From Metaphire vulgaris (taxonomy: Eukaryota > Annelida > Clitellata > Crassiclitellata > Megascolecidae), in the NCBI GenBank assembly GCA_018105865.1, contig CM030866.1, forward strand, positions 1,234,991 through 1,298,990: a stretch of 64,000 nt of DNA, written 5' to 3'. The notes beneath the pieces were generated by a model, which made no database searches, was not told where the DNA came from, and saw nothing but the letters and a program-made list of their open reading frames with translations. This document shows positions 10,364 to 21,360 of the stretch, piece by piece (the stretch's first letter is position 1; every line of letters begins with the position of its first letter). The position numbers and the translations under genes were made by a program.

Positions 10364-10975
10364 ACACCGTGATCACGAAAATCAGGACCCCTTTAATGGT
10401 ATAACTGCAACCTTTCGACCAATCATGCTGAAATTTTAATTATAGTAGGCCTATCTGATCCTCAAAAATATTTCGCCTCTACGCTGCAGCTGGTACAAAA
10501 AGAAGGACATCACTGGCGCTCGTCTTCTGCGTACTCGTCCGACTTTCACCAAGTCCTTAATGGTATCAGTTGGTGTTTCAGCTCGGTCGTACAGCTATTC
10601 ACTTTCGAGTCGGGGGTGAAAGTTAACGGACAGTATTACAGAGACGTTCTACTGATGCAGGGACTGCTGCCGACACCCGAACTTTTTCAGATTATTACAC
10701 TTTCCAACAGGACGGCGCACCGGCACAGATTCTTTTCATTCCGCCTACTCTCTGGCCACCCAACAGCCCGGATTTGAATCCGGTGGATTATAAAATTTGG
10801 AGTGTTATGCAGGAACGCGTTCATCCGTGATATTGAGGACTTGTGACAACGCATTTTCATTTTGCTAGTTGGCGGACCGTTTGAACACATATCATTCGAA
10901 CTATAAAGTACACGTACTACAACTTTGTTGATGTTTGAGTTATATTCATTAATTATCCTGATTTTCGTGATCATA
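10364..10975 (+). mobile_element. Internally deleted mariner-type element with transposase remnants
   Basis: Perfect inverted repeats TGATCACGAAAATCAGGA at 10370-10387 and its complement at 10956-10973. Between them are shifted transposase pieces: VNGQYYRDVLL near 10621, QDGAPAQ near 10708, then WPPNSPDLNPVDYKIW near 10750, the second and third acidic regions of a Tc1/mariner DDE/D domain. There are frameshifts throughout, and most of the protein's N-terminal part is missing, so it is dead. The 5' edge has a TATA that could hold the TA target. Confidence 0.85.
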
Positions 10976-11770
10976 AAAATCTAGACTCTAGAGTACTGAA
11001 GATCGCACATTATGGCAACTTTTGTTTAGATTTAAATAATCAATATACATTATATCAAATACTTAGGCCCTGCGTGACACTTTCTGACACCTGGCGGGCC
11101 GCCGGTTGCCCGCGGGCCGTGATCTGGGAACCATTAGTCTACGCAAATGTCAAAGTCCGACTGTAATAATTCGCGTTTGAGGCGAGTCCATTGTGTTTGG
11201 ATGCGACAGCGATTAGCGCTTTAAACGTGCATAAACTGTACTTCGTGTGCAAAAGAATTCAACAAGGTCGTCTTGATTGTCAATTGTGCGTGCTTCTTTA
11301 GCGCACTGATTATTGCAGCCGTAATTAACAGTTTACGTCTTGAATAAAAATAAAATAAAAATAAAAAAATAATAATAATAATAATAAAAAGCTGGTTCTG
11401 ATAATGCCGGTCGCTTGGTTGTCACGAATTTCGGGCTTTGTTGTCCGCTGTGAAACATGCAAGGATATCGACTCCGCCTTTGGAACAACGGAACGATTTA
11501 CCGACCACCTGTCATCAGCTAATCCGTCTTATTAACGCAACGTTGTCAGACGATCTCCGAGCGAATGATCATCGGAGCAGATTTTGCTGTGGCCAGGTTC
11601 AGTCCCGAGTCCTCGATGATGACTGCAGTGGTCTCAAACATAGGATATTGAATCCTACTAAGCCACTCTTAGCATCCAGTTATCATCATTATCGTCATCA
11701 CCGTCGTCATCATCGTCACTCTCACTCCACCTCCCTCCACCACAAAAACCACCACCACCATCACCACCAC
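10976..11770. other. Intergenic, nothing assigned
   Basis: Includes an A-rich tract at 11346-11390. The open frame at 11438-11848 runs into the ATT array and is not a credible gene. Confidence 0.35.
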
Positions 11771-11773
11771 TGC

Positions 11774-11859
<86 letters not shown>

Positions 11860-11942
11860 GTCGTAGTAGTAGTAGTAGTAGTATTAGTATTAGTATTAGT
11901 AGTAGTAGTAGTAGTAGTAGTAGTGCTAGTAGTAGTAGTAGT

Positions 11943-11994
<52 letters not shown>

Positions 11995-11997
11995 TAT
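11771..11997. repeat. (ATT)n then (AGT)n compound array
   Basis: An ATT run to about 11850, then AGT units with ATT and GCT interruptions to 11997. Confidence 0.95.
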
Positions 11998-12080
11998 AAA
12001 GGACGAGGGTCCAGGCGAACAGATAAACTACTACTACAACTACAGCTAGTACAACATTTAGAACATTTTTTCAACTACAA

Positions 12081-12190
12081 CAGTTAGAAGTAGTAGTTAG
12101 AAGTAGTAGTTAGAAGTAGTAGTTAGAAGTAGTAGTTAGAAGTAGTAGTTAGAAGTAGTAGTTAGAAGTAGTAGTAGTAATAGTTAGAAG
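12081..12190. repeat. 13-bp minisatellite
   Basis: About eight tandem copies of AGTAGTAGTTAGA, probably grown from the adjacent AGT array. Confidence 0.9.
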
Positions 12191-12767
12191 TTCTCCGCAC
12201 TTTCACGTATTTTCTTCCATCCGGCTACCTCTACCCCCAAATTTCTCAACTGTCTTGCGCAAACTATTCCAGGACCGGTTCCAGCCAGATTAGCCCCCCC
12301 CCCGTTCCATCACGACTAGGCCATTGGATAACAGCATACCTGCATGCACGCATACATTAATGTTTTCGCTTCGCTGGTGTGGATGTGTCGAGTCCTGGAG
12401 ATAGACTGCTTCCAATAAAAGGCTCTCGTGTTCCTAAATTTTCTCATATTGCATTTTTGGCACGGCGTGTAAATATGAACACGGTAAAACGTACACCGTC
12501 TTACGTTTTAATTCAACATTCTACTGTTTATCGTCGGCGATTAATGTTTCTTTTTAAGTGAGTCTTAAAAAGTGGCTGCGAACTTCGAGGGGCGTTAAAA
12601 TTAGTGTCAAAAATTCTTAAGGCAGTTAATAAAAGCAGAGGATGACACCCTCCCTCCTCCGTACCCTTTTGAATCAGTTTATATTGTGAATTTTCTACCA
12701 AGAAAGTCTTGTCTTTAGACGCGTTGGCGCAAAACTCCCCAGTAGAAATCACTTTCATTCAGTAGTG

Positions 12768-12768
<1 letters not shown>
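12191..12768. other. Intergenic, nothing seen
   Basis: A phrase at 12205-12300 (CACGTATTTTCTTCC, CCCCAAATTTCTCAAC, CAGCCAGATTAG) resembles the inner part of family C elements, so a decayed C copy may lie here, without ends. Confidence 0.35.

Positions 12769-12800
<32 letters not shown>
12769..12800. repeat. (AATC)n microsatellite
   Basis: Seven to eight AATC units. Confidence 0.95.
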
Positions 12801-12905
12801 TTCATTCTATAGACTTCTATGGCGCCACTATCACAATGCCTCTGGCATCGGTCGAGATGGCGAACCAGATCCAATCGGAAGCCGGGTGAAAGCGCGGTGT
12901 AAGAA
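12801..12905 (-). mobile_element. Possible LINE 3' end, family M (diverged)
   Basis: GACTTCTATGGCGCCACTAT reads, on the minus strand, as the GGCGCTATAGAAGT tail of family M. The following GATCCAATCGGAAGCCGGG fits weakly. Confidence 0.45.
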
Positions 12906-13049
12906 GTGTGTTCAACTAAATCCACCAAAGTCCTCAGGGAAATCGAATCCTTGTTAATCGTGAATACATTTAGATAATCATACAAGTCTGCGATGATTAG
13001 ATTACTCGAATCACAGAAAGATTTAGCCAAGGTGATTATTATTTCACAT

Positions 13050-13300
13050 CAGGGCGCGATTTGTAGGGGGAAGGGGAAATCTCCCCCCACTGGCCAACTG
13101 CATCCCTCCTACTGCTACATTTCCCAACAACTATATCCCCCCAAGCTCGACATATCCCCCTCCCCAACTGCAGAATGCAGAGTGCAGAATGTAAAGTGCT
13201 CTTGACTTTGGCATTCAGCTATGATTATTGCGCTATATAAATTGACTTTTTAACGTAACATAACATAACACAACTGCTCCAGGTCACAAATCGCACCCTG
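13050..13300 (+). mobile_element. MITE family B, copy B1
   Basis: Inverted ends CAGGGCGCGATTTGT and ACAAATCGCACCCTG. Flanks TTTCACAT and TTCCACAG agree at 6 of 8, consistent with an old hAT target duplication. The interior is C-rich (CTGCTACAT, CCCCC words). It is interrupted by a retroposon at 13172-13271. Confidence 0.75.
13172..13271 (+). mobile_element. SINE-like 3' end inside B1
   Basis: GTAAAGTGCTCTTGAC ... GCGCTATATAAATTGAC, a typical invertebrate SINE/LINE 3' end, followed by an AACGT/AACAT tail. It is flanked by AACTGC (13166-13171 and 13272-13277), a likely target duplication. B1 without it would be about as long as B2 and B3. Confidence 0.6.
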
Positions 13301-13305
13301 TTCCA

Positions 13306-13457
13306 CAGTAGAACTTCGTTATAACGTACTTTGCATGTCTGTACAATTCAGTACGTTATATCCGAGGCACATCATATCCAAATACAATAGCGCATCACAC
13401 GGGACCGTATACATTGCGGTACTTTATAACCGAGTCCGTTGTAACGAAGTTCTACTG
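13306..13457 (-). mobile_element. MITE family J, copy J2
   Basis: CAGTAGAACTTCGTTATAAC at the left, GTAACGAAGTTCTACTG at the right, core CACACGGGACCGTA in reverse. It starts five bases after the end of B1. TA follows on the right but not on the left. Confidence 0.8.
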
Positions 13458-13767
13458 TATGTTGACAACAACTTTCTCAATCTGTGTCTTTGACGTCGTC
13501 TTAAGTGATTCCAGGAATCCGATTCTTTTAACTGTCTTCGTCTTAGCGGTAAGGTCTTTCGTATCGCGACAGCAAAACCAGAAGACGGAAATCATTTGTC
13601 ATTGGAGGCAGTCAAATCAAAAACGTTTCTTATAATTTAGGGCGTTCAGCGGAGCGTGAACGGCGATGGTTTATAAATGGATTCGTGTCTCGACAAACCG
13701 GACACGGAAAATGTATGAGATAAAAGGAAATGAGATGTCTAAGCGTTGTCCAGCTTAGCAGGCACTT
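13458..13767. other. Intergenic, nothing seen
   Basis: No supported feature. Confidence 0.4.
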
Positions 13768-13834
13768 AAAAGCTCAGAGAAGACGGATTCCTGCCACGTA
13801 ACCGGAGGGTAGCGGGTTCGAGTCTGACTCTAGT
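13768..13834 (+). mobile_element. tRNA-like SINE head
   Basis: AGCTCAGAGAAGACGG (13771-13786) fits a tRNA A box and GGGTTCGAGTC (13814-13824) a B box, at tRNA-like spacing. An acceptor stem does not close properly, so I read a SINE head rather than a tRNA gene. Family A copy A1 follows directly. Confidence 0.45.
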
Positions 13835-13842
13835 CACTGCAC

Positions 13843-14028
13843 CAGTGGCGGCTCTAGGATTTGGCAAGTGGGGGGGGGCGTTGGGGTGGCAACTTCTAAT
13901 CATGGGGGCCAACCATTTGTTGTTTAATGCATGTAGCGTTAAGTATAGGGTTCCAACTGGGGGCACTGGGGGCCAGGCACTCAATAGGGGCACGGGTCCC
14001 CCTGGTCCCTCCGGTGGAGCCGCCACTG
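13843..14028 (+). mobile_element. hAT MITE family A, copy A1
   Basis: Ends CAGTGGCGGCTCTAGG and GTGGAGCCGCCACTG, 186 bases, flanked by a perfect 8-bp duplication CACTGCAC (13835-13842, 14029-14036). The interior holds TTCTAATCATGGG and TAAGTATAGGG, which mark all eight copies. Confidence 0.9.
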
Positions 14029-14086
14029 CACTGCACTTTCCATTTTTCACTTTGTCAATGACTTAATGTGCACTAAGAACCATGTA

Positions 14087-14089
14087 ATG

Positions 14090-14151
<62 letters not shown>

Positions 14152-14170
14152 TATGATGATGATGATGATG
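14087..14170. repeat. (AAT)n then (GAT)n
   Basis: About 20 AAT units followed by five GAT units. Confidence 0.95.
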
Positions 14171-14229
14171 CGCCATTAGAATACATCCATATGAAGAGAA
14201 AGAAAAAATATTACTGTATATTTCAGGCT

Positions 14230-14373
14230 TTATGTGTAAGGAATGCGTGACGTCACAGCGATCTCTACCCCCATTTCCGCTGTCAGAAAACTGTCACATT
14301 TTTAGACTCCTCATTTTTAGACTCCCCCCACTGATCCTCCCCCCGTCGAGTGTGACGTACTTTATGGACGGTC
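14230..14373 (-). mobile_element. MITE family K fragment
   Basis: GTGTGACGTACTTTATGGACGGTCCC at the right is the family K end. TGCGTGACGTCACAG at the left is its poorer partner. Confidence 0.5.
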
Positions 14374-14584
14374 CCCGATACCACAAAATAACGCAATGTC
14401 CGTCGATTTAACACGCAATCTACGATCGAAAGCATCCATCTATCTTATTCTTCTCTCGACCGGAAAATTCATTATTTCCACAAAAATTCTGACGCATCCG
14501 TTAAGCATTTGTCACGAAAACACTGGTCGGCGATTCTAAATTGCGCAGCGTTAGATTATTGTAACGTTGGACAGAGAATAACGG

Positions 14585-14587
<3 letters not shown>

Positions 14588-14671
<84 letters not shown>
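14588..14671. repeat. (ATT)n microsatellite
   Basis: About 28 uninterrupted ATT units. Confidence 0.95.
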
Positions 14672-14673
<2 letters not shown>

Positions 14674-14703
14674 AACTCTCTTCAATGGTATCATGTAGAT
14701 TTA

Positions 14704-14892
14704 CAGAAGAACTTCGTTATAACGGACTCGGTTATAACGCATATTCTGTTATAACGTGTAACGCAATGTACGGTCCCGTGTGATGCGCTACCGTATTGGA
14801 TGGTACTGGGTACTGGATATATATAACGTACCTCGGATATAGCGTACTAAATTTTGCAGGCGCGCTAAGTGCATTATAACGAAGTTTTGCTG
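14704..14892 (+). mobile_element. MITE family J, copy J3
   Basis: 189 bases flanked by TA on both sides (14702-14703, 14893-14894). Ends CAGAAGAACTTCGTTATAAC and TTATAACGAAGTTTTGCTG; core CGGTCCCGTGTGATGCGCTA. Confidence 0.85.
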
Positions 14893-15270
14893 TATTCTTG
14901 TGTTTCTAGCAATCTTTTTTCGCAATCTTCTACCTGATTTAGTGCAAATTTCTTTCCTAAATTTAATAACAGAATAGCTGTCTCAGAGCGCTAATCTAAT
15001 CGGGATTCGATAACTTTAAAAGCATTGTGCTGCTGCGATATTCTTTTGTCTATAACATCTTTGTGTGAACACATGCACGAGGGTACGGTTGCGTTGATGG
15101 GTAACCAACGATTTCAAACATGAAGGCTTTGCACGAAGTGAACTGTGGCTCACAGCTGGTTTGATTAGACCGGAGTCCGATGAACGCACCAGCCCTGAAC
15201 GGATTGGCGCTTAGTGCAAATGGGTGTTATAACGAAGATGCATCCACATGGCGAGATTGCCACTGCATTC
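14893..15270. other. Intergenic, nothing seen
   Basis: No supported feature. Confidence 0.4.
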
Positions 15271-15612
15271 CACGTTTAGACGTTTTGAGCAGAGATTGCC
15301 AGCGAACGTTCAGTGACGGGCAGGGTCTGTTTTAACGTGCAGTGATACACTTTAAAACGTGCATTGTTAGAATGACAATTTTCTGTGCTTTGTGCAGTGA
15401 TAAATTTTCTGGACGACCTATTTTGCTTGTTTTTTCTGGCGCGGATGTCCACAGATTTTCTAAGTTTAGTGCAGTGATAAGTTTTTCTTAAAACAAACCC
15501 TGGACTGACAGGTTTGTGCGTGCCAAAATAACTGTGTAAGAGAACAGATACCCCGCACTTGAAGTTACTTCTGTCGAGACCATTTGATGGTACGAGGCTT
15601 GTTTTTTTCAAC
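15271..15612 (-). mobile_element. Repeat family R, copy R1
   Basis: Similar, in opposite orientation, to 21122-21360: shared phrases are GCACTGAACTTAG/AAAATCTGCGGACATCCGCG, the shared internal word (15415-15432 here) and the GTGCAGTG motifs repeated every 30-60 bases. Ends not resolved. Confidence 0.55.
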
Positions 15613-15737
15613 AAAACAGTTCAGTTTGGAATCAATGAAAGTCAACAGCGTTTGAAATAATATGATAGTCATCGATATGTAGAAAAATATATAAAATTTA
15701 TCAAAATATAAAATTTATCAAAATATTGCTCAAATCT

Positions 15738-15740
<3 letters not shown>

Positions 15741-15785
<45 letters not shown>

Positions 15786-15813
15786 TAATAATAATAATAA
15801 TAACAGCAACAAC
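15741..15813. repeat. (AAT)n array
   Basis: AAT units with one A insertion and CAGCAACAAC near the right end. Confidence 0.95.
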
Positions 15814-15880
15814 AATAATAACGGGTTTAGAGTGGTTCAGTAGGATCTGCCCTGAGTGAGAACTACTATGTTTCATCCAT
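15814..15880 (-). mobile_element. Retroposon end family N, copy 2
   Basis: GGGTTTAGAGTGGTTCAGTAGG then TCTGCCCTGAGTGAGAAC, directly after the (AAT)n array. Confidence 0.65.
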
Positions 15881-16261
15881 TCATTCATTCACATTACGGT
15901 CCTGCTGTGTAATCCCATTTTGCCTCTTAACTGAGTTTGGGAAACATTGCTTTAGTAGGTTTGTTTCAGCATTTTCCTTCTTTTTGTTCTGGTCTTTGCA
16001 TCCACAAATAACTGCATTATAACGGATATATAAGACGACTTCTCTGACAGATCGTTGCATGTATTATTTAGTCAAATAACACAACGGTACAAAGATTGCA
16101 AATATCGAATATTCTTATCAAAGGAATCTCTCGTCTTTGATAATAATGGAGTTATTAGGGTAGAAAGCCTTCATAGACGTCTCATGTCCAACCCTTCACT
16201 CGCTATGTCTGCCTCAGTAGATGCCTGCATTTCTTACTGTCCCTGTCTATCACTATCCGTC
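15881..16261. other. Intergenic, nothing seen
   Basis: No supported feature. Confidence 0.4.
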
Positions 16262-16307
16262 TGTCGGTCTCTCTCTCTCCCTCCCTCTCTCTCTCTCTCT
16301 CCCCTCC

Positions 16308-16360
<53 letters not shown>
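16262..16360. repeat. (CT)n-rich tract
   Basis: CT runs with CCT and GTCT interruptions. Confidence 0.9.
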
Positions 16361-16363
<3 letters not shown>

Positions 16364-16588
16364 GTACACAAATATCAAATGCGAAATTATGTCAAAATCC
16401 TGTCCTTGGTGGTTAAATAATACACTGGACAACATACCAGGTGCATACATCCTTTCAGCATATAAATTTAATTTAAAAAATTGTTGATTTTGAAAAATGT
16501 GGGACCTCCGATAGCCGAATCGAATGCATGACACGCAGCACCTCCCCTTAAAAAACACCCGTCATCGTCGATGTAATAGGCATACGAC

Positions 16589-16780
16589 CAGGGTTATTTC
16601 TAGGATTATCAATTGGGTGGGGGCCGGGGTGTCGGTACATTCTGGAGTCCTCTGTCGAAAAAGTCTGACAAGCAAAAACGGTCAATTTATAGTTGAAATT
16701 AGTGGGTGTTTTTTCTTTGGGGTGTCGGTTTCAAATTGGGGAGGGGCGTTGGGGGTGTTAGGGGGTGTAAAATATCCCTG
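16589..16780 (+). mobile_element. hAT MITE family D, copy D2
   Basis: Ends CAGGGTTATTTCTAGG and AAAATATCCCTG, 192 bases. Flanks CATACGAC and CATACAGC agree at 6 of 8. It carries the shared internal word in near-consensus form at 16666-16683, preceded by AAAAAGTC. Confidence 0.85.
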
Positions 16781-16957
16781 CATACAGCACGTCTCCACTG
16801 GAAAAGTGGAAAAGCTAAATCGAAAACGAGAGACCATTGCATCAAAATTAATCTTCGTCATTCATTGTCTTTTGCCAATCGCTTGCTCCGTCTGTCCCAC
16901 GCAAAGCGTTCGCCAATAAACGTTTGAAAATCACCGCCGACAACACATTTTCGCACT

Positions 16958-16959
<2 letters not shown>

Positions 16960-17044
<85 letters not shown>
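16960..17044. repeat. (CT)n followed by (AT)n
   Basis: About 17 CT then about 23 AT units. Confidence 0.95.
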
Positions 17045-17046
<2 letters not shown>

Positions 17047-17383
17047 TATATATAGCGACGCTTGGTTTCCTGAACGGGTACGAGGGCAATTGATTTTTAT
17101 CCGATTACGGGTTTACTCTGGTCCGCACATCAGTGCACAACAACGCACTCCTCACTCGCGGCGGCGACGACGACGACGACGGCGACGTTGCTGCGATGAA
17201 GAGGACGAGGCGACTGAAGTAGTGACGAAGATTTATCGACGAATTGTTGGCTCAGCGCACGAAATAAGAAAATAGATTTCGTCCCAGTAATTGGTCTTAC
17301 GAAATAAATGATCAGATACCCCCCACCCCATCACCTGAGAACGACAGGTTGGATGTGATGATGATGGCGACGACGACGACGAA
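17045..17383. other. Intergenic with CGA-rich tract
   Basis: A GGCGACGACGACGACGAC tract at about 17160-17190 gives an Arg-rich ORF. No domain. Confidence 0.35.
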
Positions 17384-17384
17384 C

Positions 17385-17434
<50 letters not shown>

Positions 17435-17493
17435 TATTATTATTATTATTATCATGATAATAATAGTAATAGTAATAATAATAATAATAATAG
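17384..17493. repeat. (AAT)n/(ATT)n array with inverted centre
   Basis: AAT changes to ATT at about 17434 and back, so the array is partly self-complementary. It ends where MITE A2 begins. Confidence 0.9.
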
Positions 17494-17685
17494 CAGTGGC
17501 GGCTCTAGGATTTGGAAAGTGGGGGGCCGTTGGGGGGGGCAACTTCTAATCATGGGGGGCCAACCATTTGTTGTTTAATGTATGTAGCATTAAGTATAGG
17601 GTCCCAACTGGGGGGCCACTGGGGGGGCCAGGCAGTCAATAGGGGGGCACGGGCCCCCCATGGCCCCCCGGTGGAGCCGCCACTG
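17494..17685 (+). mobile_element. hAT MITE family A, copy A2, between two microsatellites
   Basis: 192 bases with CAGTGGCGGCTCTAGG and GTGGAGCCGCCACTG ends. The left flank is AATAATAG (AAT array) and the right flank AGTAGTAG (AGT array), 6 of 8 identical, so one target lies in what are now two different arrays. Confidence 0.9.
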
Positions 17686-17698
17686 AGTAGTAGTAGTA

Positions 17699-17729
<31 letters not shown>

Positions 17730-17751
17730 AGTAGTAGTAGTAGTAGTAGTA

Positions 17752-17813
<62 letters not shown>

Positions 17814-17850
17814 CTAGTAGTAGTAGTAGTAGTAGTAGTAATATTAGTAG
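17686..17850. repeat. (AGT)n array
   Basis: About 55 AGT units with a few ATAG and ACT interruptions. Confidence 0.95.
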
Positions 17851-18028
17851 TACTAGCTTAACCGCTCAAAAAGTGGGGAATCAGGCTCGAGGGTAGCTGG
17901 CTAATGGAAGTTTATGCATTATGCGTTGGTGATGCAACTTTTCGAGATGGCGGTATGGCAGAAACAGACAGAGTGGTAAAAAATGCGATACCTACAAACA
18001 TGAAAAGAAAAGATTGAAACACGGTTTT

Positions 18029-18205
18029 CATTGTTTTATCCAGTCCCCAGGCCTTTGGGTGGGTAAGTGGGGGGGGGATTGATTTGACTGGAGGGGAAGA
18101 GACACAGTTCAGTGCAAAAATTTGGATGAGTGCTGAGATTTTGGGGGAATTTTTGCGGTCTTGGGAAAATTCTCTCACTATCAGGCCAGTATATATAAAA
18201 CACTG
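18029..18205 (-). mobile_element. MITE family Q, copy Q4
   Basis: Ends CATTGTTTTATCCAG and TATAAAACACTG. The interior GACACAGTTCAGTGCAAAAA is shared with 33474, 36220 and 40588. Confidence 0.65.
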
Positions 18206-18322
18206 ATGGCTTCAATAATACGATGAACTTGGAACGTCTGCAGTTTACAAATGTTCGTTATGTAGCGCCTTGACACGGCATGCACATGGTCTTCGAATAG
18301 GCCCCTCGAAAAGACCGAAGCA
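18206..18322. other. Short intergenic
   Basis: TATGTAGCGCCTTGACACGG resembles the tail of family M in reverse. Nothing else. Confidence 0.3.
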
Positions 18323-18354
18323 TTGACCAAAAAAAAAATTATCGAAATGCGCGC

Positions 18355-18920
18355 AATTCCGAGGTTTTGTGCTTATATCGCTACGCCAAATACCTGGGAC
18401 TATCTTCCTCTATCCATCTGTCAGATCTTCCGAAGAACTGAGAACCTTCAAGTTGGACGAATACCGCTTCTTTCTGTCGACTTTTCTTCCAGGGCCTTTG
18501 GGAAACGACAAGACACAACAAGAAAACATCAAGATATATAGATCTTGTTGTTTTTCCACTCTGACTATTTATTCTCGGTTATTGGCTCGGTCTCTTGTGG
18601 ATGGATTTGAAGTGCTATCAGAGGCGGATCTAGGGTATTCGGCGCCCGGGGACAAAGTGTACGTTGGCGCCCCTAACAACTGACAAGCAAAAGTGGTCCT
18701 CACATCGTTTTCGGCGCCCCTCAACTCTCTCTTCATATATAGTCTATAGTGCTGACGAGCAAAAAAGGTCCTCGCAAGTGTTTCTTCTACTTTATTGTGC
18801 ATTTCACTTACCCAAATATCCAATTTTGGCGCCCCCTCCCCTCGGCGCCCGGGGACATGTGTACCCCCCCTGCCCTCCCCTAGATCCGCCTCTGAGTGCT
18901 ATCGATTGATAGGAATCTTG
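18355..18920 (+). mobile_element. LINE 3' end, family M, split by MITE G
   Basis: The frame at 18323-18541 contains YIATPNTWDYLPLSI, matching the APxxWNxLP-type block near the end of many LINE ORFs. After the stop come ATGGATTTGAAGTGCTAT and ATCGATTGATAG, the family M 3' UTR phrases also seen at 28310, 26070 and 56430. The element is interrupted by MITE G. Confidence 0.55.
18619..18894 (+). mobile_element. hAT MITE family G
   Basis: Ends CAGAGGCGGATCTAGG and CTAGATCCGCCTCTG, 276 bases, perfect 8-bp duplication AGTGCTAT (18611-18618, 18895-18902). It carries the shared internal word twice, at 18681-18698 and 18753-18770. GGCGCCCGGGGAC occurs near both ends in the same orientation. Confidence 0.9.
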
Positions 18921-20533
18921 AGCGTTTTGCTTACAGGTCCAGTATAAAAGAAATATTTCTTCCAAGAGAACCCCCTATTAGAAAAGTATTTAACAACAGA
19001 AATCAGTAGAGGTATCAGAATAGGGCTTAACCAACAGAGAAATGTTATTTTATCAACATATTCAGTATTTTCAAAAAGTATTTCGTCAGCATGGGCACTG
19101 AGGAATTTTTCCAGGAGGGCAAAACACAACGTCGCAGTTAATATTTTAGCAAGGTTTACAACTTTCTCTGTGCAAATGTGGGCATTTGCATTTTCCAGGA
19201 GAAGCAAGTGCCCCCTCTCGCTCTGATGTGCGGGCGTCCATGTTTGGCAGAGAGAATCAAGTATTAGAAAAGCATTTTGCCCGGTATTTCGCCTAGAGCA
19301 AACCTGCTTACCTGTCTAGCTAATGCGTTTGTAAGCAGATTAGAAACAAAGAATATAATCTGTTATCATTCGGTTGCGAATTCTTCTGTCATTCAATTCC
19401 GGAGAGTTACTTCATCCAATATCGCCTCACAGCCGACGAGGACTTCACCTTTATCGGAGCCTGGAGCATACATAGTTCGCCTACTTCTAAAGACATTATT
19501 ATCTCCTCGTTTACAGCGGCTTTGATGGTTTTTGCTGCTCAACGCGATGTTCGCCGGGCAATTCACGCCATTTACCGGTCGACTGTAAACATCGCGGCAC
19601 AACGATTTATGGTAAAGCAAATGCGTGTAAATTATATGAATCCCCAGAGAGGAAGAACGGAATTCGTTTTAACCGGTTCGTCTGGAGAATGCAGGGCGTT
19701 GATTGCGGTCTAACGCGTAGACGCATGCACAGGGGAACTTTCAGATGGCCGGTCTCGCAATGTGCCGAATCTTTCTGTGCGCGATGCACTATAGGCACCG
19801 TATAAAAGATGCTGATTGTTAAGAGCGGATACTGCTGTTGTAAATCCAGGACGCGGGGCAGACGCACACATTTGGAACCCATGGCAGCAAGATCAGAAAA
19901 TTAAATTAGCAGGTCAATACGTCCTTCGTTAACAAATCATGACATTTTGCTGATACAATTTTTACATTACAATAGGCCTACACTTTTCTTGCTTTTACTG
20001 ATGCGAACTGTGGTCTATGACGTGCTCAAAGTCAGTTTTTCCCAGTTTCTTCTCTTTCTACGCTGAGTAGCGAGCAAGATCACACAAAGTTTTCTGTCGC
20101 CCCCTTCAAGTGACACTTGTCAATAGTTATTACATTCGATTTAAGGAATTTATACTTTTGCCCAGGAGCCCCTAAAGTTGCTTACTCTGCCTAAGGGTTT
20201 ATCCGGCGCTGCTTATGAAAATTACTGTTTTGCACAAATATAAACACAAAAGGCAGACATACGAACGAATGGCAGTGAACATGAACATTGAACAGACGTT
20301 GTTTATTAGAATTACAGCATAGAATATAGATATTTCTGTGCTGTATAGGCGAGATAGACTTATGGTTCAGCTTGACGTCGCAACACTGCTATTGCAGCGT
20401 AGATACTTAACTTAGTATACGATTTTATTTGTGTCTCTCTCTCCCTTGAAAACCAGACGAGATTCTTAGAATACAGAATAATTGAGTTTAATTGGTCGCG
20501 AAATAAAAGTCCCCCATTTGAGCTTTATGCGCC
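18921..20533. other. Intergenic, no gene supported
   Basis: Open frames at 18899-19207 (minus), 19277-19525 (plus) and 19607-19882 (minus) overlap one another and show no domain or codon bias that I can recognise. No dense repeats, so this is one of the less repetitive stretches, and a gene with short exons could be missed. Confidence 0.35.
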
Positions 20534-20560
20534 AGACACACACACACACGCACACACATT
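20534..20560. repeat. (CA)n microsatellite
   Basis: About 13 CA units with one CG. Confidence 0.9.
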
Positions 20561-20670
20561 GAATAAAGCACCAGGGGCAAGATAAATAAATTACTGAAAG
20601 AGATGGCGACCGGTCACATAATGTACACCGTTCTGCATAAAATCCGGCATAAAAGCTGCTTATGAGACAG

Positions 20671-20867
20671 CACGGTGGCGTAACCAGGATTACGGAATGG
20701 GGGGAGTGGGTGGCTACGTTGGAATTTGTAGGTGAAAGAGTTCCTGACGAGCTAAAAAGACCTTCCTCCAAAATGCCTCGACGACGTTGCGCAAATCCCA
20801 CGACCTGTGCCAGCGGGAATAAAGGGGGGCCCCGACCCCGTGTTCCCCCCCCGTGGCTACGCCAATG
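20671..20867 (+). mobile_element. MITE family C, copy C3
   Basis: Ends CACGGTGGCGTAACCAGG and GTGGCTACGCCAATG. A degraded shared word lies at 20745-20762 (TGACGAGCTAAAAAGACC). No clear target duplication. Confidence 0.75.
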
Positions 20868-21030
20868 GGACGACATAGAATTTTCTCTCTGTACTTGAGG
20901 CGGAAAACTCGCGGTTAGAGGATTATAGGGGATGACAGTCCTTGTGTCCTTGACGGAAACGTGTAGACAGGTAACTTCACAGGCCGCACTCAACGATAAC
21001 TATGAGGGATGACAATCGAGTTGAGAGAAT

Positions 21031-21036
<6 letters not shown>

Positions 21037-21101
<65 letters not shown>

Positions 21102-21118
21102 GAGAGGGAGAGAGAGAG
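21037..21118. repeat. (GA)n array
   Basis: GA run with an AGGAGAGGG interruption near the end. Confidence 0.95.
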
Positions 21119-21121
21119 ATA

Positions 21122-21360
21122 TGTGTGTTGGTGCGTTCCATGGACTGTTTTTAGACAAATTTGTCACTGCACTAGACTTAGAAAATTTGCGGACATCCGC
21201 GTAAAAAACAAGCAAAAAGGTCGTCCGGAAAATAATTATCGCTGCACAACGCACAGAAAATTGCAGTTTACCACTGCACGTTTTCATTTTTCATTTTCAT
21301 TATACTGCACGTTACAACAGGTCCTGGTGCGTTCAGAGGCCTTGAAAGGCAGGCGATCAA
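21122..21360 (+). mobile_element. Repeat family R, copy R2
   Basis: Opposite-strand partner of R1 at 15271-15612, with GGACATCCGCGTAAAAAAC, the shared word (21206-21222) and CTGCACGTT motifs. Ends not resolved. Confidence 0.55.

Noticed and set aside
12081..12190. Evenly spaced repeats resembling a CRISPR array
   Set aside because: Units are 13 bp with no spacers and derive from an AGT microsatellite. The DNA is eukaryotic.
13768..13834. tRNA gene
   Set aside because: A and B boxes are present but the acceptor and anticodon stems do not pair well. A SINE head is more likely.
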